From: Bacillales bacterium
GTDB taxonomy: Bacteria; Bacillota; Bacilli; Bacillales; DASSOY01
Assembly (NCBI GenBank): GCA_035700025.1
Contig: DASSOY010000090.1
Coordinates: 1-62,197, forward strand
Length of the DNA: 62,197 nucleotides
Direction of reading: 5' to 3'
Shown here in pieces: positions 54,624-62,197 of this stretch. The position numbers were made by a program, and so were the translations under genes. The notes below the pieces were generated by a model. It did no database searches and had not been told where the DNA came from. It saw only the letters and a program-made list of their open reading frames with translations. Positions within the stretch are counted from its first letter, which is position 1; each line of letters opens with the position of its first letter.

Positions 54624-54826
54624 ACATCTTTATTCTAAGGTTCTCATAGGATAGGTAACAGTACAAGATGGAAAACCTTGAGCGTATTGATGTCACTCCT
54701 TTTTCCTTTGTCATAAACTACATGTACAAGGGATTTTTCGATGGTTTTCTCTTGCATAACCATTCATGGTAAGATAGAATTGCAAAAACCCCTTTCGTGA
54801 TTCTCATTAAGAAAGGAGTCAACGCG

Positions 54827-55531
54827 ATGAAAATTGAACGAGTGAACGAAAACACGCTGAAATTTTTCATCACTTACATGGACATGGAGAAACGCGGATT
54901 TGACCGCGAAGAAATCTGGTATAATCGAGAACGCGGCGAAGAGCTGTTTTGGGAAATGATGGATGAGGCGCATAACGAAGAAGAGTTTTCGATGGAAGGT
55001 CCGCTATGGATTCAAGTGCAAGCAATGGAAAAGGGACTCGAAATTATCGTAACGAAGGCGCAGCTGTCCAAGGACGGTTCGAAACTCGAATTGCCGATTA
55101 ATGACGATAAGCATATCGATATTCCAGTCGATGAGAAGATGGAGAGTTTGATTGAGCATATGACTTACAAGAAGAAAAGAAAGCTGCAGGCAATCTCGGC
55201 GGTGAACGTCGATCCCGAAGAAGATGCCGACCTCTCCTTTCTTGTCGGATTCAATGATTTTGAAGACGCGATTCAATTGAGTCACCGTTTTCAATCTGAA
55301 CGGCTGCGGACCAGTCTTTATTCTTTCGAAAATCGGTATTACATGAACGTTGTTTTTCCCGGCGATGATTGGGATGAGGACGAGGATCTTCAAGACAATC
55401 AGTTAAGTGTCTTGCTCGAATACGGATTTGAAACGGACTTAACGATTCATCGTTTGCAAGAATACGGGAAACAAATTATCGAAGACCATGCGGTTGAAAC
55501 GTTGCGCGAGCAATTCCCGCTTCAATCTTGA
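54827..55531 (+). CDS. mecA: Adaptor protein MecA
   Basis: ClpC adaptor that delivers ComK and other proteins for degradation. 234 residues: N-terminal substrate-binding part (MKIERVNENTLKFFITYMDM), acidic linker, C-terminal ClpC-binding domain (HRLQEYGKQIIEDHAVETL). AAAGGAGTC precedes ATG 54827. B. subtilis yjbE, expected between spx and mecA, is missing. Confidence 0.96.
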   Translation: MKIERVNENTLKFFITYMDMEKRGFDREEIWYNRERGEELFWEMMDEAHNEEEFSMEGPLWIQVQAMEKGLEIIVTKAQLSKDGSKLELPINDDKHIDIPVDEKMESLIEHMTYKKKRKLQAISAVNVDPEEDADLSFLVGFNDFEDAIQLSHRFQSERLRTSLYSFENRYYMNVVFPGDDWDEDEDLQDNQLSVLLEYGFETDLTIHRLQEYGKQIIEDHAVETLREQFPLQS

Positions 55532-55567
55532 CAATCGGTTTCCAATCAGGAGATCGATTGTTTTTTT
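55531..55567 (+). terminator. Terminator after mecA
   Basis: ACAATCG / CGATTGT stem with a 17-base loop and seven T residues; begins at the last base of the mecA stop. Confidence 0.75.
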
Positions 55568-55665
55568 GTGAAAAAAACATCAGGATTATCCCTTCATGCA
55601 GAAAAGATTGAATCGATCACGGTCATCTTGTATAGTAGCAATGGAGGAGTGGAAGGGGGGGTCGG

Positions 55666-57183
55666 ATGAAGAAAAATTTGCAGCTTTTGGCGGTCGTTAT
55701 CATCGTTCTGTTGCTCGTGATTTTCGTAAGAGGGTATTGGGACCGTTGGGTGCTTGAGATGTTAAACATCATTATCTCGTTGACGGTGCTGTTAATTGGC
55801 GTAGTCATTTTTTTCGAAAATCGCGATCCGTCAAAAACCATTTCTTGGTTAATCGTCTTGGCCAGCTTTCCGATCGTTGGATTTATTTTTTATATCGTTT
55901 TCGGTCAGAGCTATCGTAAGCGGCGGTTATTTCGCAAGCGAACGTTTTTTGACGATCATGTCATGCAACAATTATATGAGACTGAAGGCGAGAATCATCA
56001 CGCGCATTTAGCCTTGCTCGGCGAGCATCAACAAACGTTTTTAAAACTTTCGAAACGCCTAGGGAAAAGTCCGATCTCGTTTACTACGGAAACGAAAGTG
56101 TTGACGAACGGTAAGGTTACGTACGAGGCGATTTACCGCGCCATTAAAGAGGCCCGTCACCATATCCATCTCGAGTATTACATCGTTCGCGACGATACGG
56201 TCGGCACGAAATTTAAAGATTTGCTGATTGAAAAAGCGCGCGAAGGGGTGGAAGTTCGCTTTTTGTACGACGCTGTTGGCAGTTGGCTGCTTTCGAAAGG
56301 CTACCGGAAGGAACTTGAAGCCGCTGGTGCGCAAGTCGTTTCTTTTTTTCCCGTAAAGCTTCCGTTTTTGAATCATAAAGTGAACTACCGAAACCACCGA
56401 AAAATCGTTGTCATTGACGGCAATGTCGGGTTTATCGGCGGGCTGAACATCGGCGACGAATACCTCGGGCAAAAGAAGAACGGATTTCCGTTTTGGCGGG
56501 ATACGCATTTGATGGTGAAAGGCGAAGCTGTGCACAGTTTGCAACTTATTTTTCTGCAAGATTGGTATTATATGACTGGGGAATCGATCATGTCTCCCGC
56601 CTATATGCCGGCGCGGCCCGTGAAGGAAGCAAACCTCGGTGGTGTACAAATGGTGGCGAGCGGCCCTGACGAAGAATGGGAATCGATTAAGCATTTGTTC
56701 TTTTCAATGATCGTTTCCGCAAAAAAATCGATTTGGATTGCATCCCCGTATTTCATTCCTGACGCCGATATTTTGACGGCGTTGCGAATAGCCGCATTGA
56801 GCGGCATTGACGTGAAGATTCTCGTTCCCGTCCGTCCCGACAAAAGGATTGTCTTTTACGCATCCCGCTCGTATTTCCCGGAATTGCTCGAAGCCGGCGT
56901 GAAGATTCATGAATATGAACGAGGATTCATGCACAGCAAAATTATCATTGTCGACGGAGAACTGGCGTCGATCGGCACGGCGAATATGGACATGCGCAGT
57001 TTTCATCTTAATTTTGAAGTGAACGCTTTCTTATTTCGCACCTCGAGCACGAACGAACTTGTCACGGATTTTCGCGAGGATCTTTTGCATTCCCGTGAAA
57101 TTACCTTGGACCAGTTCAAGAGAAGATCCTTATTGTCCCGGACCATCGAATCTACGTCTCGTTTATTGTCACCACTCCTATAA
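55666..57183 (+). CDS. cls: Cardiolipin synthase
   Basis: Phospholipase-D-family enzyme joining two phosphatidylglycerols. 505 residues: two N-terminal helices (about 4-22 and 30-50), then two HKD active sites, NHRKIVVIDGNVGFIGG and MHSKIIIVDGELASIG. ATG 55666 has GGGGGG. Placed between mecA and coiA, where B. subtilis has no cls. Confidence 0.96.
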   Translation: MKKNLQLLAVVIIVLLLVIFVRGYWDRWVLEMLNIIISLTVLLIGVVIFFENRDPSKTISWLIVLASFPIVGFIFYIVFGQSYRKRRLFRKRTFFDDHVMQQLYETEGENHHAHLALLGEHQQTFLKLSKRLGKSPISFTTETKVLTNGKVTYEAIYRAIKEARHHIHLEYYIVRDDTVGTKFKDLLIEKAREGVEVRFLYDAVGSWLLSKGYRKELEAAGAQVVSFFPVKLPFLNHKVNYRNHRKIVVIDGNVGFIGGLNIGDEYLGQKKNGFPFWRDTHLMVKGEAVHSLQLIFLQDWYYMTGESIMSPAYMPARPVKEANLGGVQMVASGPDEEWESIKHLFFSMIVSAKKSIWIASPYFIPDADILTALRIAALSGIDVKILVPVRPDKRIVFYASRSYFPELLEAGVKIHEYERGFMHSKIIIVDGELASIGTANMDMRSFHLNFEVNAFLFRTSSTNELVTDFREDLLHSREITLDQFKRRSLLSRTIESTSRLLSPLL

Positions 57184-57228
57184 GATGGTAAGATGAGGAT
57201 AATTCATTTTACCGAAGGAGTGGTGCTT

Positions 57229-58407
57229 TTGCTCGTGGCGAAACGCCGAAACGGGAACCTTTTTACCTTATCGGAAGACCGTGAGAAAGAACATTTTGCC
57301 AAAATCCGGGACAAAGAAACGTTTTTTTGTCCGGCCTGCGACGCCGAGGTGCACATGAAGCTCGGTGACAAGCGGATGTGGCATTTCGCGCATCGAAATG
57401 ATGCGGCTTGTTCATACTCAGGCGAATCCGAATCCCGCTATCATTTGTCCGGAAAGAAACAGTTGTTCCAGTGGCTGCAAAGTCGACATCCCCCTGTTGA
57501 ACTTGAACCTTATTTACCTCAAATCAAACAACGCCCCGATCTTCTTTTGCGAACCCGCCCCCAACCGATCGTTTTTGAATTTCAATGTTCTACGATTTCC
57601 CGGCAATTGTTCATGAAACGTACGTCATCCTACGAAAACGCCGATTATGTTCCCGTATGGATTCTCGGCGGCAACCGAATGAAGCGCACGAAACGCGACA
57701 TTTTCCAACTTTCTGAATTGGATTGGCTGGCGCTTCGGAAAACGAAAACGACGGGTGAGCGAATGCTGCTTTATTATTGTCCTGACGCCGGTTGTTTTGC
57801 TTCGCTTTCGCAAATCGTTCCTTTCTCTCCTTCTAAAGTGCATGCTAACGTCCGCTTTTATCAAGAATCGCTCGATTCCCTCTCCGATTTGCTCGATCCT
57901 CCAGAAACCAATCCTTTTTCCGTCCCAACTCAATGGTTGAACGTGAAACGCCAAAAAAGAACATATGCTTTTCGCGAGCGGAGTAGAGAATGTTTCTATC
58001 TTCGAAAGGTCGCAGCTGGACGTCCGCTGTTCCCGCCCGCCGTTGGTTGGCCGACGCCGTCTTCCATTTCCATCGAAACGTCTCCGTTCATTTGGCAAAG
58101 TTGGTTGTTTCACCAATTTTTAAAACATGGTGACAGCAGCCGTGTGATTTCCCTTTCATCCGTACGCAAAGCTTTTCATCGGCTCGTTTTCAAAGGCCTT
58201 TTTCGTTTGCGGTCCATACCGGCGATTGCAATATCCGAATGCGACGATGCGATTTCCGAATATATGAAATGTCTCGTTCGCTTTGGTTTGTTGGAACCTG
58301 TCGGCTTTGCAACTTTTCGATTAGCGGAGGGAACGTCTCTATTTACGCACGAACGCGAAGAAAGTCTGGAAAAGGAGTATTTTGAAAAGCTTTTTGGAAT
58401 ATTTTAA
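57229..58407 (+). CDS. coiA: Competence protein CoiA
   Basis: Predicted nuclease-like protein that supports recombination of incoming DNA in transformation. 392 residues. N-terminal zinc-finger-like CPACDAEVHMKLG with MWHFAH, then the restriction-endonuclease-fold core with Asp in QRPDLLL and the EFQCS motif. GAAGGAG at 57213-57219 and the family start MLVA favour TTG 57229; ATG 57193 would lie before the site. Confidence 0.92.
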   Translation: MLVAKRRNGNLFTLSEDREKEHFAKIRDKETFFCPACDAEVHMKLGDKRMWHFAHRNDAACSYSGESESRYHLSGKKQLFQWLQSRHPPVELEPYLPQIKQRPDLLLRTRPQPIVFEFQCSTISRQLFMKRTSSYENADYVPVWILGGNRMKRTKRDIFQLSELDWLALRKTKTTGERMLLYYCPDAGCFASLSQIVPFSPSKVHANVRFYQESLDSLSDLLDPPETNPFSVPTQWLNVKRQKRTYAFRERSRECFYLRKVAAGRPLFPPAVGWPTPSSISIETSPFIWQSWLFHQFLKHGDSSRVISLSSVRKAFHRLVFKGLFRLRSIPAIAISECDDAISEYMKCLVRFGLLEPVGFATFRLAEGTSLFTHEREESLEKEYFEKLFGIF

Positions 58408-58410
58408 GAT
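58382..58410 (+). promoter_or_regulatory. pepF promoter inside coiA end
   Basis: TTGAAA, 17-base spacer and TAAGAT; the -10 box overlaps the coiA stop codon. Confidence 0.6.
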
Positions 58411-58447
58411 AAGATAGAAGTGTGAAATCTATTCCGGAGGTGCATGT

Positions 58448-60259
58448 ATGACAGAGCAAACGAAATCGTTGCCAAAGCGGAGCGAAATCGCAGTGGAGGA
58501 TAAGTGGAACCTCGAGGCGATTTTCGAAACGGATGAGGCTTGGGAGAAAGAATTCGCGGAAGTGAAAGGTTTATTGCCGGGAATTGCAAAATATCAAGGA
58601 AAACTCGGCAAATCCGCGGCAACGTTATACGAAGTGTTGCAGCTGCAGGACGAAATTTCAAGAAGGTTAGGTCAATTGTATACATATGCTCACATGAGAT
58701 CGGATGAGGATACCGCCAATGCCTTCTATCAAGATATGAACGATCGAGTGGCGAGTTTCGCTGCACGTGTCAGCAGCGCATTGTCGTTTATTGTGCCGGA
58801 AATCTTGGCGATGGAAGAAAGCAAATTGGATGAATTCCTGAATGAAGACGAGCGCCTGCGGTTATATGCGTTTGCGTTAGAGCAAATTAACAAGAAACGA
58901 AAACATATTCTGCCGGCCGAACAAGAAGCGATTCTTGCGCAAGCGAGCGAAGTGACCGACAATCCTTCGAACACATTCGGCATGTTGAACAATGCCGATT
59001 TGGAGTTTCCGTCGATTAAGGACGAAAACGGGGAAGAAGTGGATGTGACGCACGGAAGGTACATTCGCTTTCTTGAAAGTGATGACCGCCGGGTGCGCAA
59101 AGATGCGTTTCAAGCGATGTATGATACGTATGGACACTATAAAAATACGTTTGCGAGCACGTTGAGCGGTGCTGTAAAAAGCCATAATTTTTACGCGTCG
59201 GTTCGAAATTACGAGTCGGCTCGACAGGCGGCACTCGATGCAAACCATATTCCTGAAAAAGTATACGACAATTTGATTTCGACCGTGCATAAGCATTTGC
59301 ATCTGCTTCATCGATATGCACGCCTCAGAAAGAATGTCCTGCAGCTTGACGAGCTTCATATGTATGATCTTTATACGCCGCTTGTCAAAGACGTCGAGAT
59401 GAAATATTCGTTCGACGAAGCAAAAGAGATGGTCCTCCGCGGGTTGAAGCCGATGGGAGAAGACTATTTGCAAGTCATTCGCGAAGGTTACAAAAATCGC
59501 TGGATCGATGTATATGAGAACAAAGGTAAGCGAAGCGGCGCTTATTCTTCCGGTTCGTATTCGACAATGCCATATATTTTGCTCAACTGGCAAAACAACG
59601 TGAACAGCATGTTTACACTTGCCCACGAGCTTGGCCATTCCGCACACAGTTATTACACGAGAAGACACCAGCCGTATCCGTACGGCAATTATTCAATCTT
59701 CGTCGCTGAAGTGGCTTCGACATGCAACGAGTCGTTGTTGAACCATTATTTGCTCGAGACGCTCGAAGACAAGAAAAAGCGGTTGTATTTGTTGAATCAC
59801 ATGTTGGAAGGCTTCCGCGGCACGTTGTACCGGCAGACGATGTTCGCCGAATTTGAGCAGATGATTCATGAAAAAGCGGCTGCCGGCGAATCGCTTACGG
59901 CGGATAAGATGACGCGCTTGTATTATGAGTTGAATGTCAAATACTTCGGGGAAGACGTTCACGTCGACGACGACATCGGGCTTGAATGGGCGAGAATTCC
60001 TCACTTTTACTTGAATTACTACGTCTATCAGTATGCGACTGGATTCAGTGCGGCCGCTTCATTGTCGAAACAAATTTTGCAGGAAGGCGAACCTGCGGTC
60101 AACCGGTATTTGGAATTCCTGAAAGCGGGAAGTTCCGATTATCCAATTGAAGTGTTGAAGAAAGCAGGAGTCGACATGACGACTCCACAACCGATCGAAG
60201 ATGCGCTGTCGGTATTCGCCGATGTTTTGGAAGAAATGGAACAACTGCTCGAGCAATAA
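58448..60259 (+). CDS. pepF: Oligoendopeptidase F
   Basis: M3-family zinc peptidase that cuts peptides of about 7-17 residues. 603 residues; zinc motif LAHELGHSAHS with His393 and His397, and the downstream glutamate in EVASTCNE. CGGAGG precedes ATG 58448. Follows coiA as in B. subtilis (yjbG) and ends at a strong stem. Confidence 0.97.
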   Translation: MTEQTKSLPKRSEIAVEDKWNLEAIFETDEAWEKEFAEVKGLLPGIAKYQGKLGKSAATLYEVLQLQDEISRRLGQLYTYAHMRSDEDTANAFYQDMNDRVASFAARVSSALSFIVPEILAMEESKLDEFLNEDERLRLYAFALEQINKKRKHILPAEQEAILAQASEVTDNPSNTFGMLNNADLEFPSIKDENGEEVDVTHGRYIRFLESDDRRVRKDAFQAMYDTYGHYKNTFASTLSGAVKSHNFYASVRNYESARQAALDANHIPEKVYDNLISTVHKHLHLLHRYARLRKNVLQLDELHMYDLYTPLVKDVEMKYSFDEAKEMVLRGLKPMGEDYLQVIREGYKNRWIDVYENKGKRSGAYSSGSYSTMPYILLNWQNNVNSMFTLAHELGHSAHSYYTRRHQPYPYGNYSIFVAEVASTCNESLLNHYLLETLEDKKKRLYLLNHMLEGFRGTLYRQTMFAEFEQMIHEKAAAGESLTADKMTRLYYELNVKYFGEDVHVDDDIGLEWARIPHFYLNYYVYQYATGFSAAASLSKQILQEGEPAVNRYLEFLKAGSSDYPIEVLKKAGVDMTTPQPIEDALSVFADVLEEMEQLLEQ

Positions 60260-60266
60260 CACAGCA

Positions 60267-60294
60267 AGGACCTCGCCGTCATGAGCGAGGTCCT
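60267..60294. terminator. Terminator between pepF and a converging small gene
   Basis: Ten-base perfect stem AGGACCTCGC / GCGAGGTCCT; the loop holds the stop codon of the minus-strand small gene. Confidence 0.8.
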
Positions 60295-60473
60295 CCTTCT
60301 TTCGGCTTTCGGCGAGCGCCGGCATGGCTTAAACAATGAAGGGTGAAAAAAATTGAAAAGAAACAAAGGGGAGCAGAGGTCCAGAGCGGAACGAGGTGCA
60401 TCATTCCGAGCAAGAAATAGCCGAAACTGAATGCGGACAGCAGGAAGCCGGCAAAAAACAGCGTCTTGTACAT
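60279..60473 (-). CDS. Small two-helix membrane protein
   Basis: 64 residues with two membrane helices (about 3-24 and 30-49) and a basic tail AGARRKPKEGGPRS. AGGGAGGG seven bases before ATG 60473 (ATG 60479 too near). Lies downstream of spxH on the same strand. Not recognised. Confidence 0.6.
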   Translation of the reverse strand: MYKTLFFAGFLLSAFSFGYFLLGMMHLVPLWTSAPLCFFSIFFTLHCLSHAGARRKPKEGGPRS

Positions 60474-60547
60474 AAACATCCCTCCCTACTGGTTCATATG
60501 CAGGGAGGGACTTGGTTATGTCATCGATGATGGACGGACCCGTTATT

Positions 60548-61450
60548 TCATGCCCGCCAAAAGGTGCCGTTTTTCACGGGGACCCGTTTCACGACTTGTT
60601 GCAGCTGCAATTTTTTCATTTTTCTTTCTGCCTCTTCACATGTTAAATCGTAAACCATCGCAATTTCTTTCGTCGAGACGAACGGATATTTCTGCAGAAA
60701 GCCTTCGATCGTAGGGGGTTCGCCTGCGTCCGGTTGGCGGCCGAGCATTTCGAAGATGACTTGTTCGTACGCCTTGTACGGGTAGTTTCCGGAAATTTTC
60801 ACGCCTTCTTCATCTGCTTTTGCATTGAGAAATACAAGCGTCGGCAACGTATCAACTTCCATTTCCCGCGTTGTTTTCATATCGCATTGATAAGCCTTTA
60901 CGGCGCCTTGCCCTTGAATGTCCCGTTTAAACTCGTCCAGGTCAAGGTTGGTTTCCTCGGCACAACGGAGCAAGGCAGACTCTTCTGAAATATTTTGTTT
61001 TTTCAAAAAAAAGGCTTCACGAAGTTTTCGCAAATAGCGAAACCCTGCCTGTTTTCCTTGCAATTCGGCAGCCTTAACCGCGATAACGGCCGGGAACGTT
61101 GATTTGATGGATTGCTCCAGCCAGACATCACCATTGCATGGCATGCCGTAGCGGCGGGAAATTTGCTCCCACTGTTCCGCTTTCTCGTTTTTCGTCTTGC
61201 TTTCGAGTACGTTTAATGTATTCAGCGTTCCTCCGAGCACGTAACGAAATTTAAAGTATTGTCCGTATTGGATCGTTAATTTCTTGATGATGGGTTCCAA
61301 GCCCCAACAATTTGGGCAAGCGGGATCAATAAATGCGTAAATTTCGATTGGTTTTGTTTTATGTTCAACCCGAACGGAAGAAGAGGAAGAATAAGAGTTA
61401 CACTGACCTGATGCCCCATCGCAATAAGAACGGGTTTCATATCGCGACAT
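60548..61450 (-). CDS. spxH: Spx-degradation adaptor SpxH (YjbH)
   Basis: DsbA-like adaptor that hands Spx to ClpXP. 300 residues: cysteine-containing N-terminal stretch (SYCDGASGQCNS), thioredoxin-fold CxxC in FIDPACPNCWGLEP and cis-Pro DTLPTLVFL, and a helical C-terminal part. AAAGGGGG selects ATG 61450 (ATG 61456 overlaps the site). Same transcript as yjbI; the two overlap or abut at 61450-61453. Functionally paired with spx six kilobases upstream. Confidence 0.95.
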   Translation of the reverse strand: MSRYETRSYCDGASGQCNSYSSSSSVRVEHKTKPIEIYAFIDPACPNCWGLEPIIKKLTIQYGQYFKFRYVLGGTLNTLNVLESKTKNEKAEQWEQISRRYGMPCNGDVWLEQSIKSTFPAVIAVKAAELQGKQAGFRYLRKLREAFFLKKQNISEESALLRCAEETNLDLDEFKRDIQGQGAVKAYQCDMKTTREMEVDTLPTLVFLNAKADEEGVKISGNYPYKAYEQVIFEMLGRQPDAGEPPTIEGFLQKYPFVSTKEIAMVYDLTCEEAERKMKKLQLQQVVKRVPVKNGTFWRA

Positions 61451-61452
61451 AC

Positions 61453-61857
61453 TCATCCCCCTTTTGTTGTTTCTTCTTTCTGGTTTACCATATTAAGGGC
61501 AATTATCCGCAAACGGGCGAAGATCGATTCTTTCCATTTTGTGTCCAGTTCGATTTCATCCATCGCCGCGTTCATGCACGCCAGCCAAGCGGTTGCCCGT
61601 TCCGGCGTGATTGGAAATTGCATATGACGCGCCCGCAGCATGGGGTGTCCGCGTTCTTCCAAATATAATGGCGGTCCTCCCAATAGTTGCGTCAAGAACA
61701 GTTTTTGCTTATGAGCCGTTTCCGTTAAATCGTCCGGAAAGATGGGAAACAGTAAGTCGTGCTTTTTCACTCTTTTATAAAAGGCGTTCACGAGTTTTTC
61801 AATCGTTTTGGCTCCGCCAATGGCTTTGTATGGGTTCACTTCAATCTCTTGTTTCAT
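61453..61857 (-). CDS. yjbI: Truncated hemoglobin (group II)
   Basis: 134-residue 2/2 globin: proximal His in the HMQFPITPERATAWL region, YKAIGGAKTIEKLVNAFY start and DLLFPIFPDDL. Binds heme and oxygen or NO. CAAGGAGC before ATG 61857. First gene of the yjbI-spxH transcript, as in B. subtilis, where the two are functionally linked under oxidative or nitrosative stress. Confidence 0.95.
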   Translation of the reverse strand: MKQEIEVNPYKAIGGAKTIEKLVNAFYKRVKKHDLLFPIFPDDLTETAHKQKLFLTQLLGGPPLYLEERGHPMLRARHMQFPITPERATAWLACMNAAMDEIELDTKWKESIFARLRIIALNMVNQKEETTKGG

Positions 61858-62197
61858 CGTTATTGCTCCTTGCTTCAGTAACCATTAAATTAACTTCCTT
61901 ATTCCTTCCAATGTAGTTTTTATTGTAGCAAGCGTTTGAAGGGACAGCAAATTATAAGCTTTTAAATGATTTATTTTTGCGACGGACCCTTCCGTTCAAT
62001 GAGCGTATGAGGGGAAGCAAACAATTTGCGGCAAACGATTCATAACTTGCGCGATTTGGCCGATAAAATAAGAGATGTTCATCGATGAATAGGAGCAAGG
62101 GATAACATTAGTTTCAAGGCTATTATTTTTCAAAACCGATGGCTGATCCCTTATCCGCTATTGGCATTGAAACGAGAATCGCCGACCCCGTACGGGG
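61858..62197. other. Intergenic region at the window end
   Basis: No gene can be called. It must hold the yjbI promoter (a minus-strand TACAAT occurs near 61925). From about 62113 a plus-strand frame is open to the end (ISFKAIIFQNRWLIPYP), behind AGGAGCAAGG, but lacks a normal start codon; it may be the start of a yjbJ-like gene using another start, or noise. Confidence 0.35.

Noticed and set aside
62113..62197. Start of a yjbJ-like gene
   Set aside because: Open to the end with a fair ribosome site, but only ATT could start it and the short product is not recognisable.

Overview
The window is a chromosomal segment of an endospore-forming Bacillaceae bacterium of moderate GC content. The genus cannot be named from the sequence alone. 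Evidence: AGGAGG-type ribosome sites with frequent TTG and GTG starts; a CotF-type coat gene; asnO-like asparagine synthetase; spx, mecA, coiA and yjbH; ARG-box, Fur-like and FapR-like operators; a tryptophan T-box; and a gene order that (from memory) follows one arc of the Bacillus subtilis map: sbcC, yisK, yisL, asnO, degV-like yitS, yitT, yitU, yitW, argCJBD, argF, fabH, fabF, yjbA, trpS, opp, yjbC, spx, mecA, coiA, pepF, yjbH, yjbI. No rRNA, tRNA, transposase, phage or CRISPR array was seen. It looks like core chromosome with local insertions and losses.

Layout. 1-10 kb: 3' end of sbcC; a Fur-type promoter driving an FTR1 iron permease with four helical repeats; a YknX/YknW-like pair without its ABC partners; a TatD-like hydrolase; YisK-like FAH protein; aldehyde dehydrogenase. 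10-20 kb: small zinc-finger protein, rocD, yisL, a PAS-GGDEF-EAL protein, asnO, a CDF metal exporter behind an unusual leader, a Ku/LigD-polymerase end-joining pair, and a sporulation-type histidine kinase. 20-28 kb: degV, yitT, an Nfu-like protein, acetyltransferase, ATP-pyrophosphatase-type enzyme, CotF-like coat protein, DinB-like protein, yitU, yitW, moaE-moaD and small zinc proteins. 28-34 kb: arginine biosynthesis (argCJBD plus a separately promoted argF, no carAB), uppP on the other strand. 35-42 kb: a 14-residue-repeat protein, hydrolase, YppG-like protein, fabH-fabF with a FapR-like operator, yjbA and a large unknown membrane protein. 42-51 kb: trpS with T-box, then oppABCDF. 51-62 kb: thioredoxin-like protein, DUF4015 putative glycosidase, yjbC, spx, mecA, cls, coiA, pepF, spxH (yjbH) and truncated globin (yjbI).

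How genes relate. spx, mecA, yjbH and yjbC belong to the disulfide-stress/proteolysis circuit around Spx; mecA and coiA also serve competence. argCJBD and argF share an identical 16-base ARG box, and rocD runs the catabolic direction. Ku and the polymerase-only LigD would act together at double-strand breaks. The most unusual items are the 14-residue-repeat protein at 35.0 kb, the ABC-less YknWX pair, the structured leader before moaE, the short argC leader containing a terminator, and the leader before the CDF exporter.
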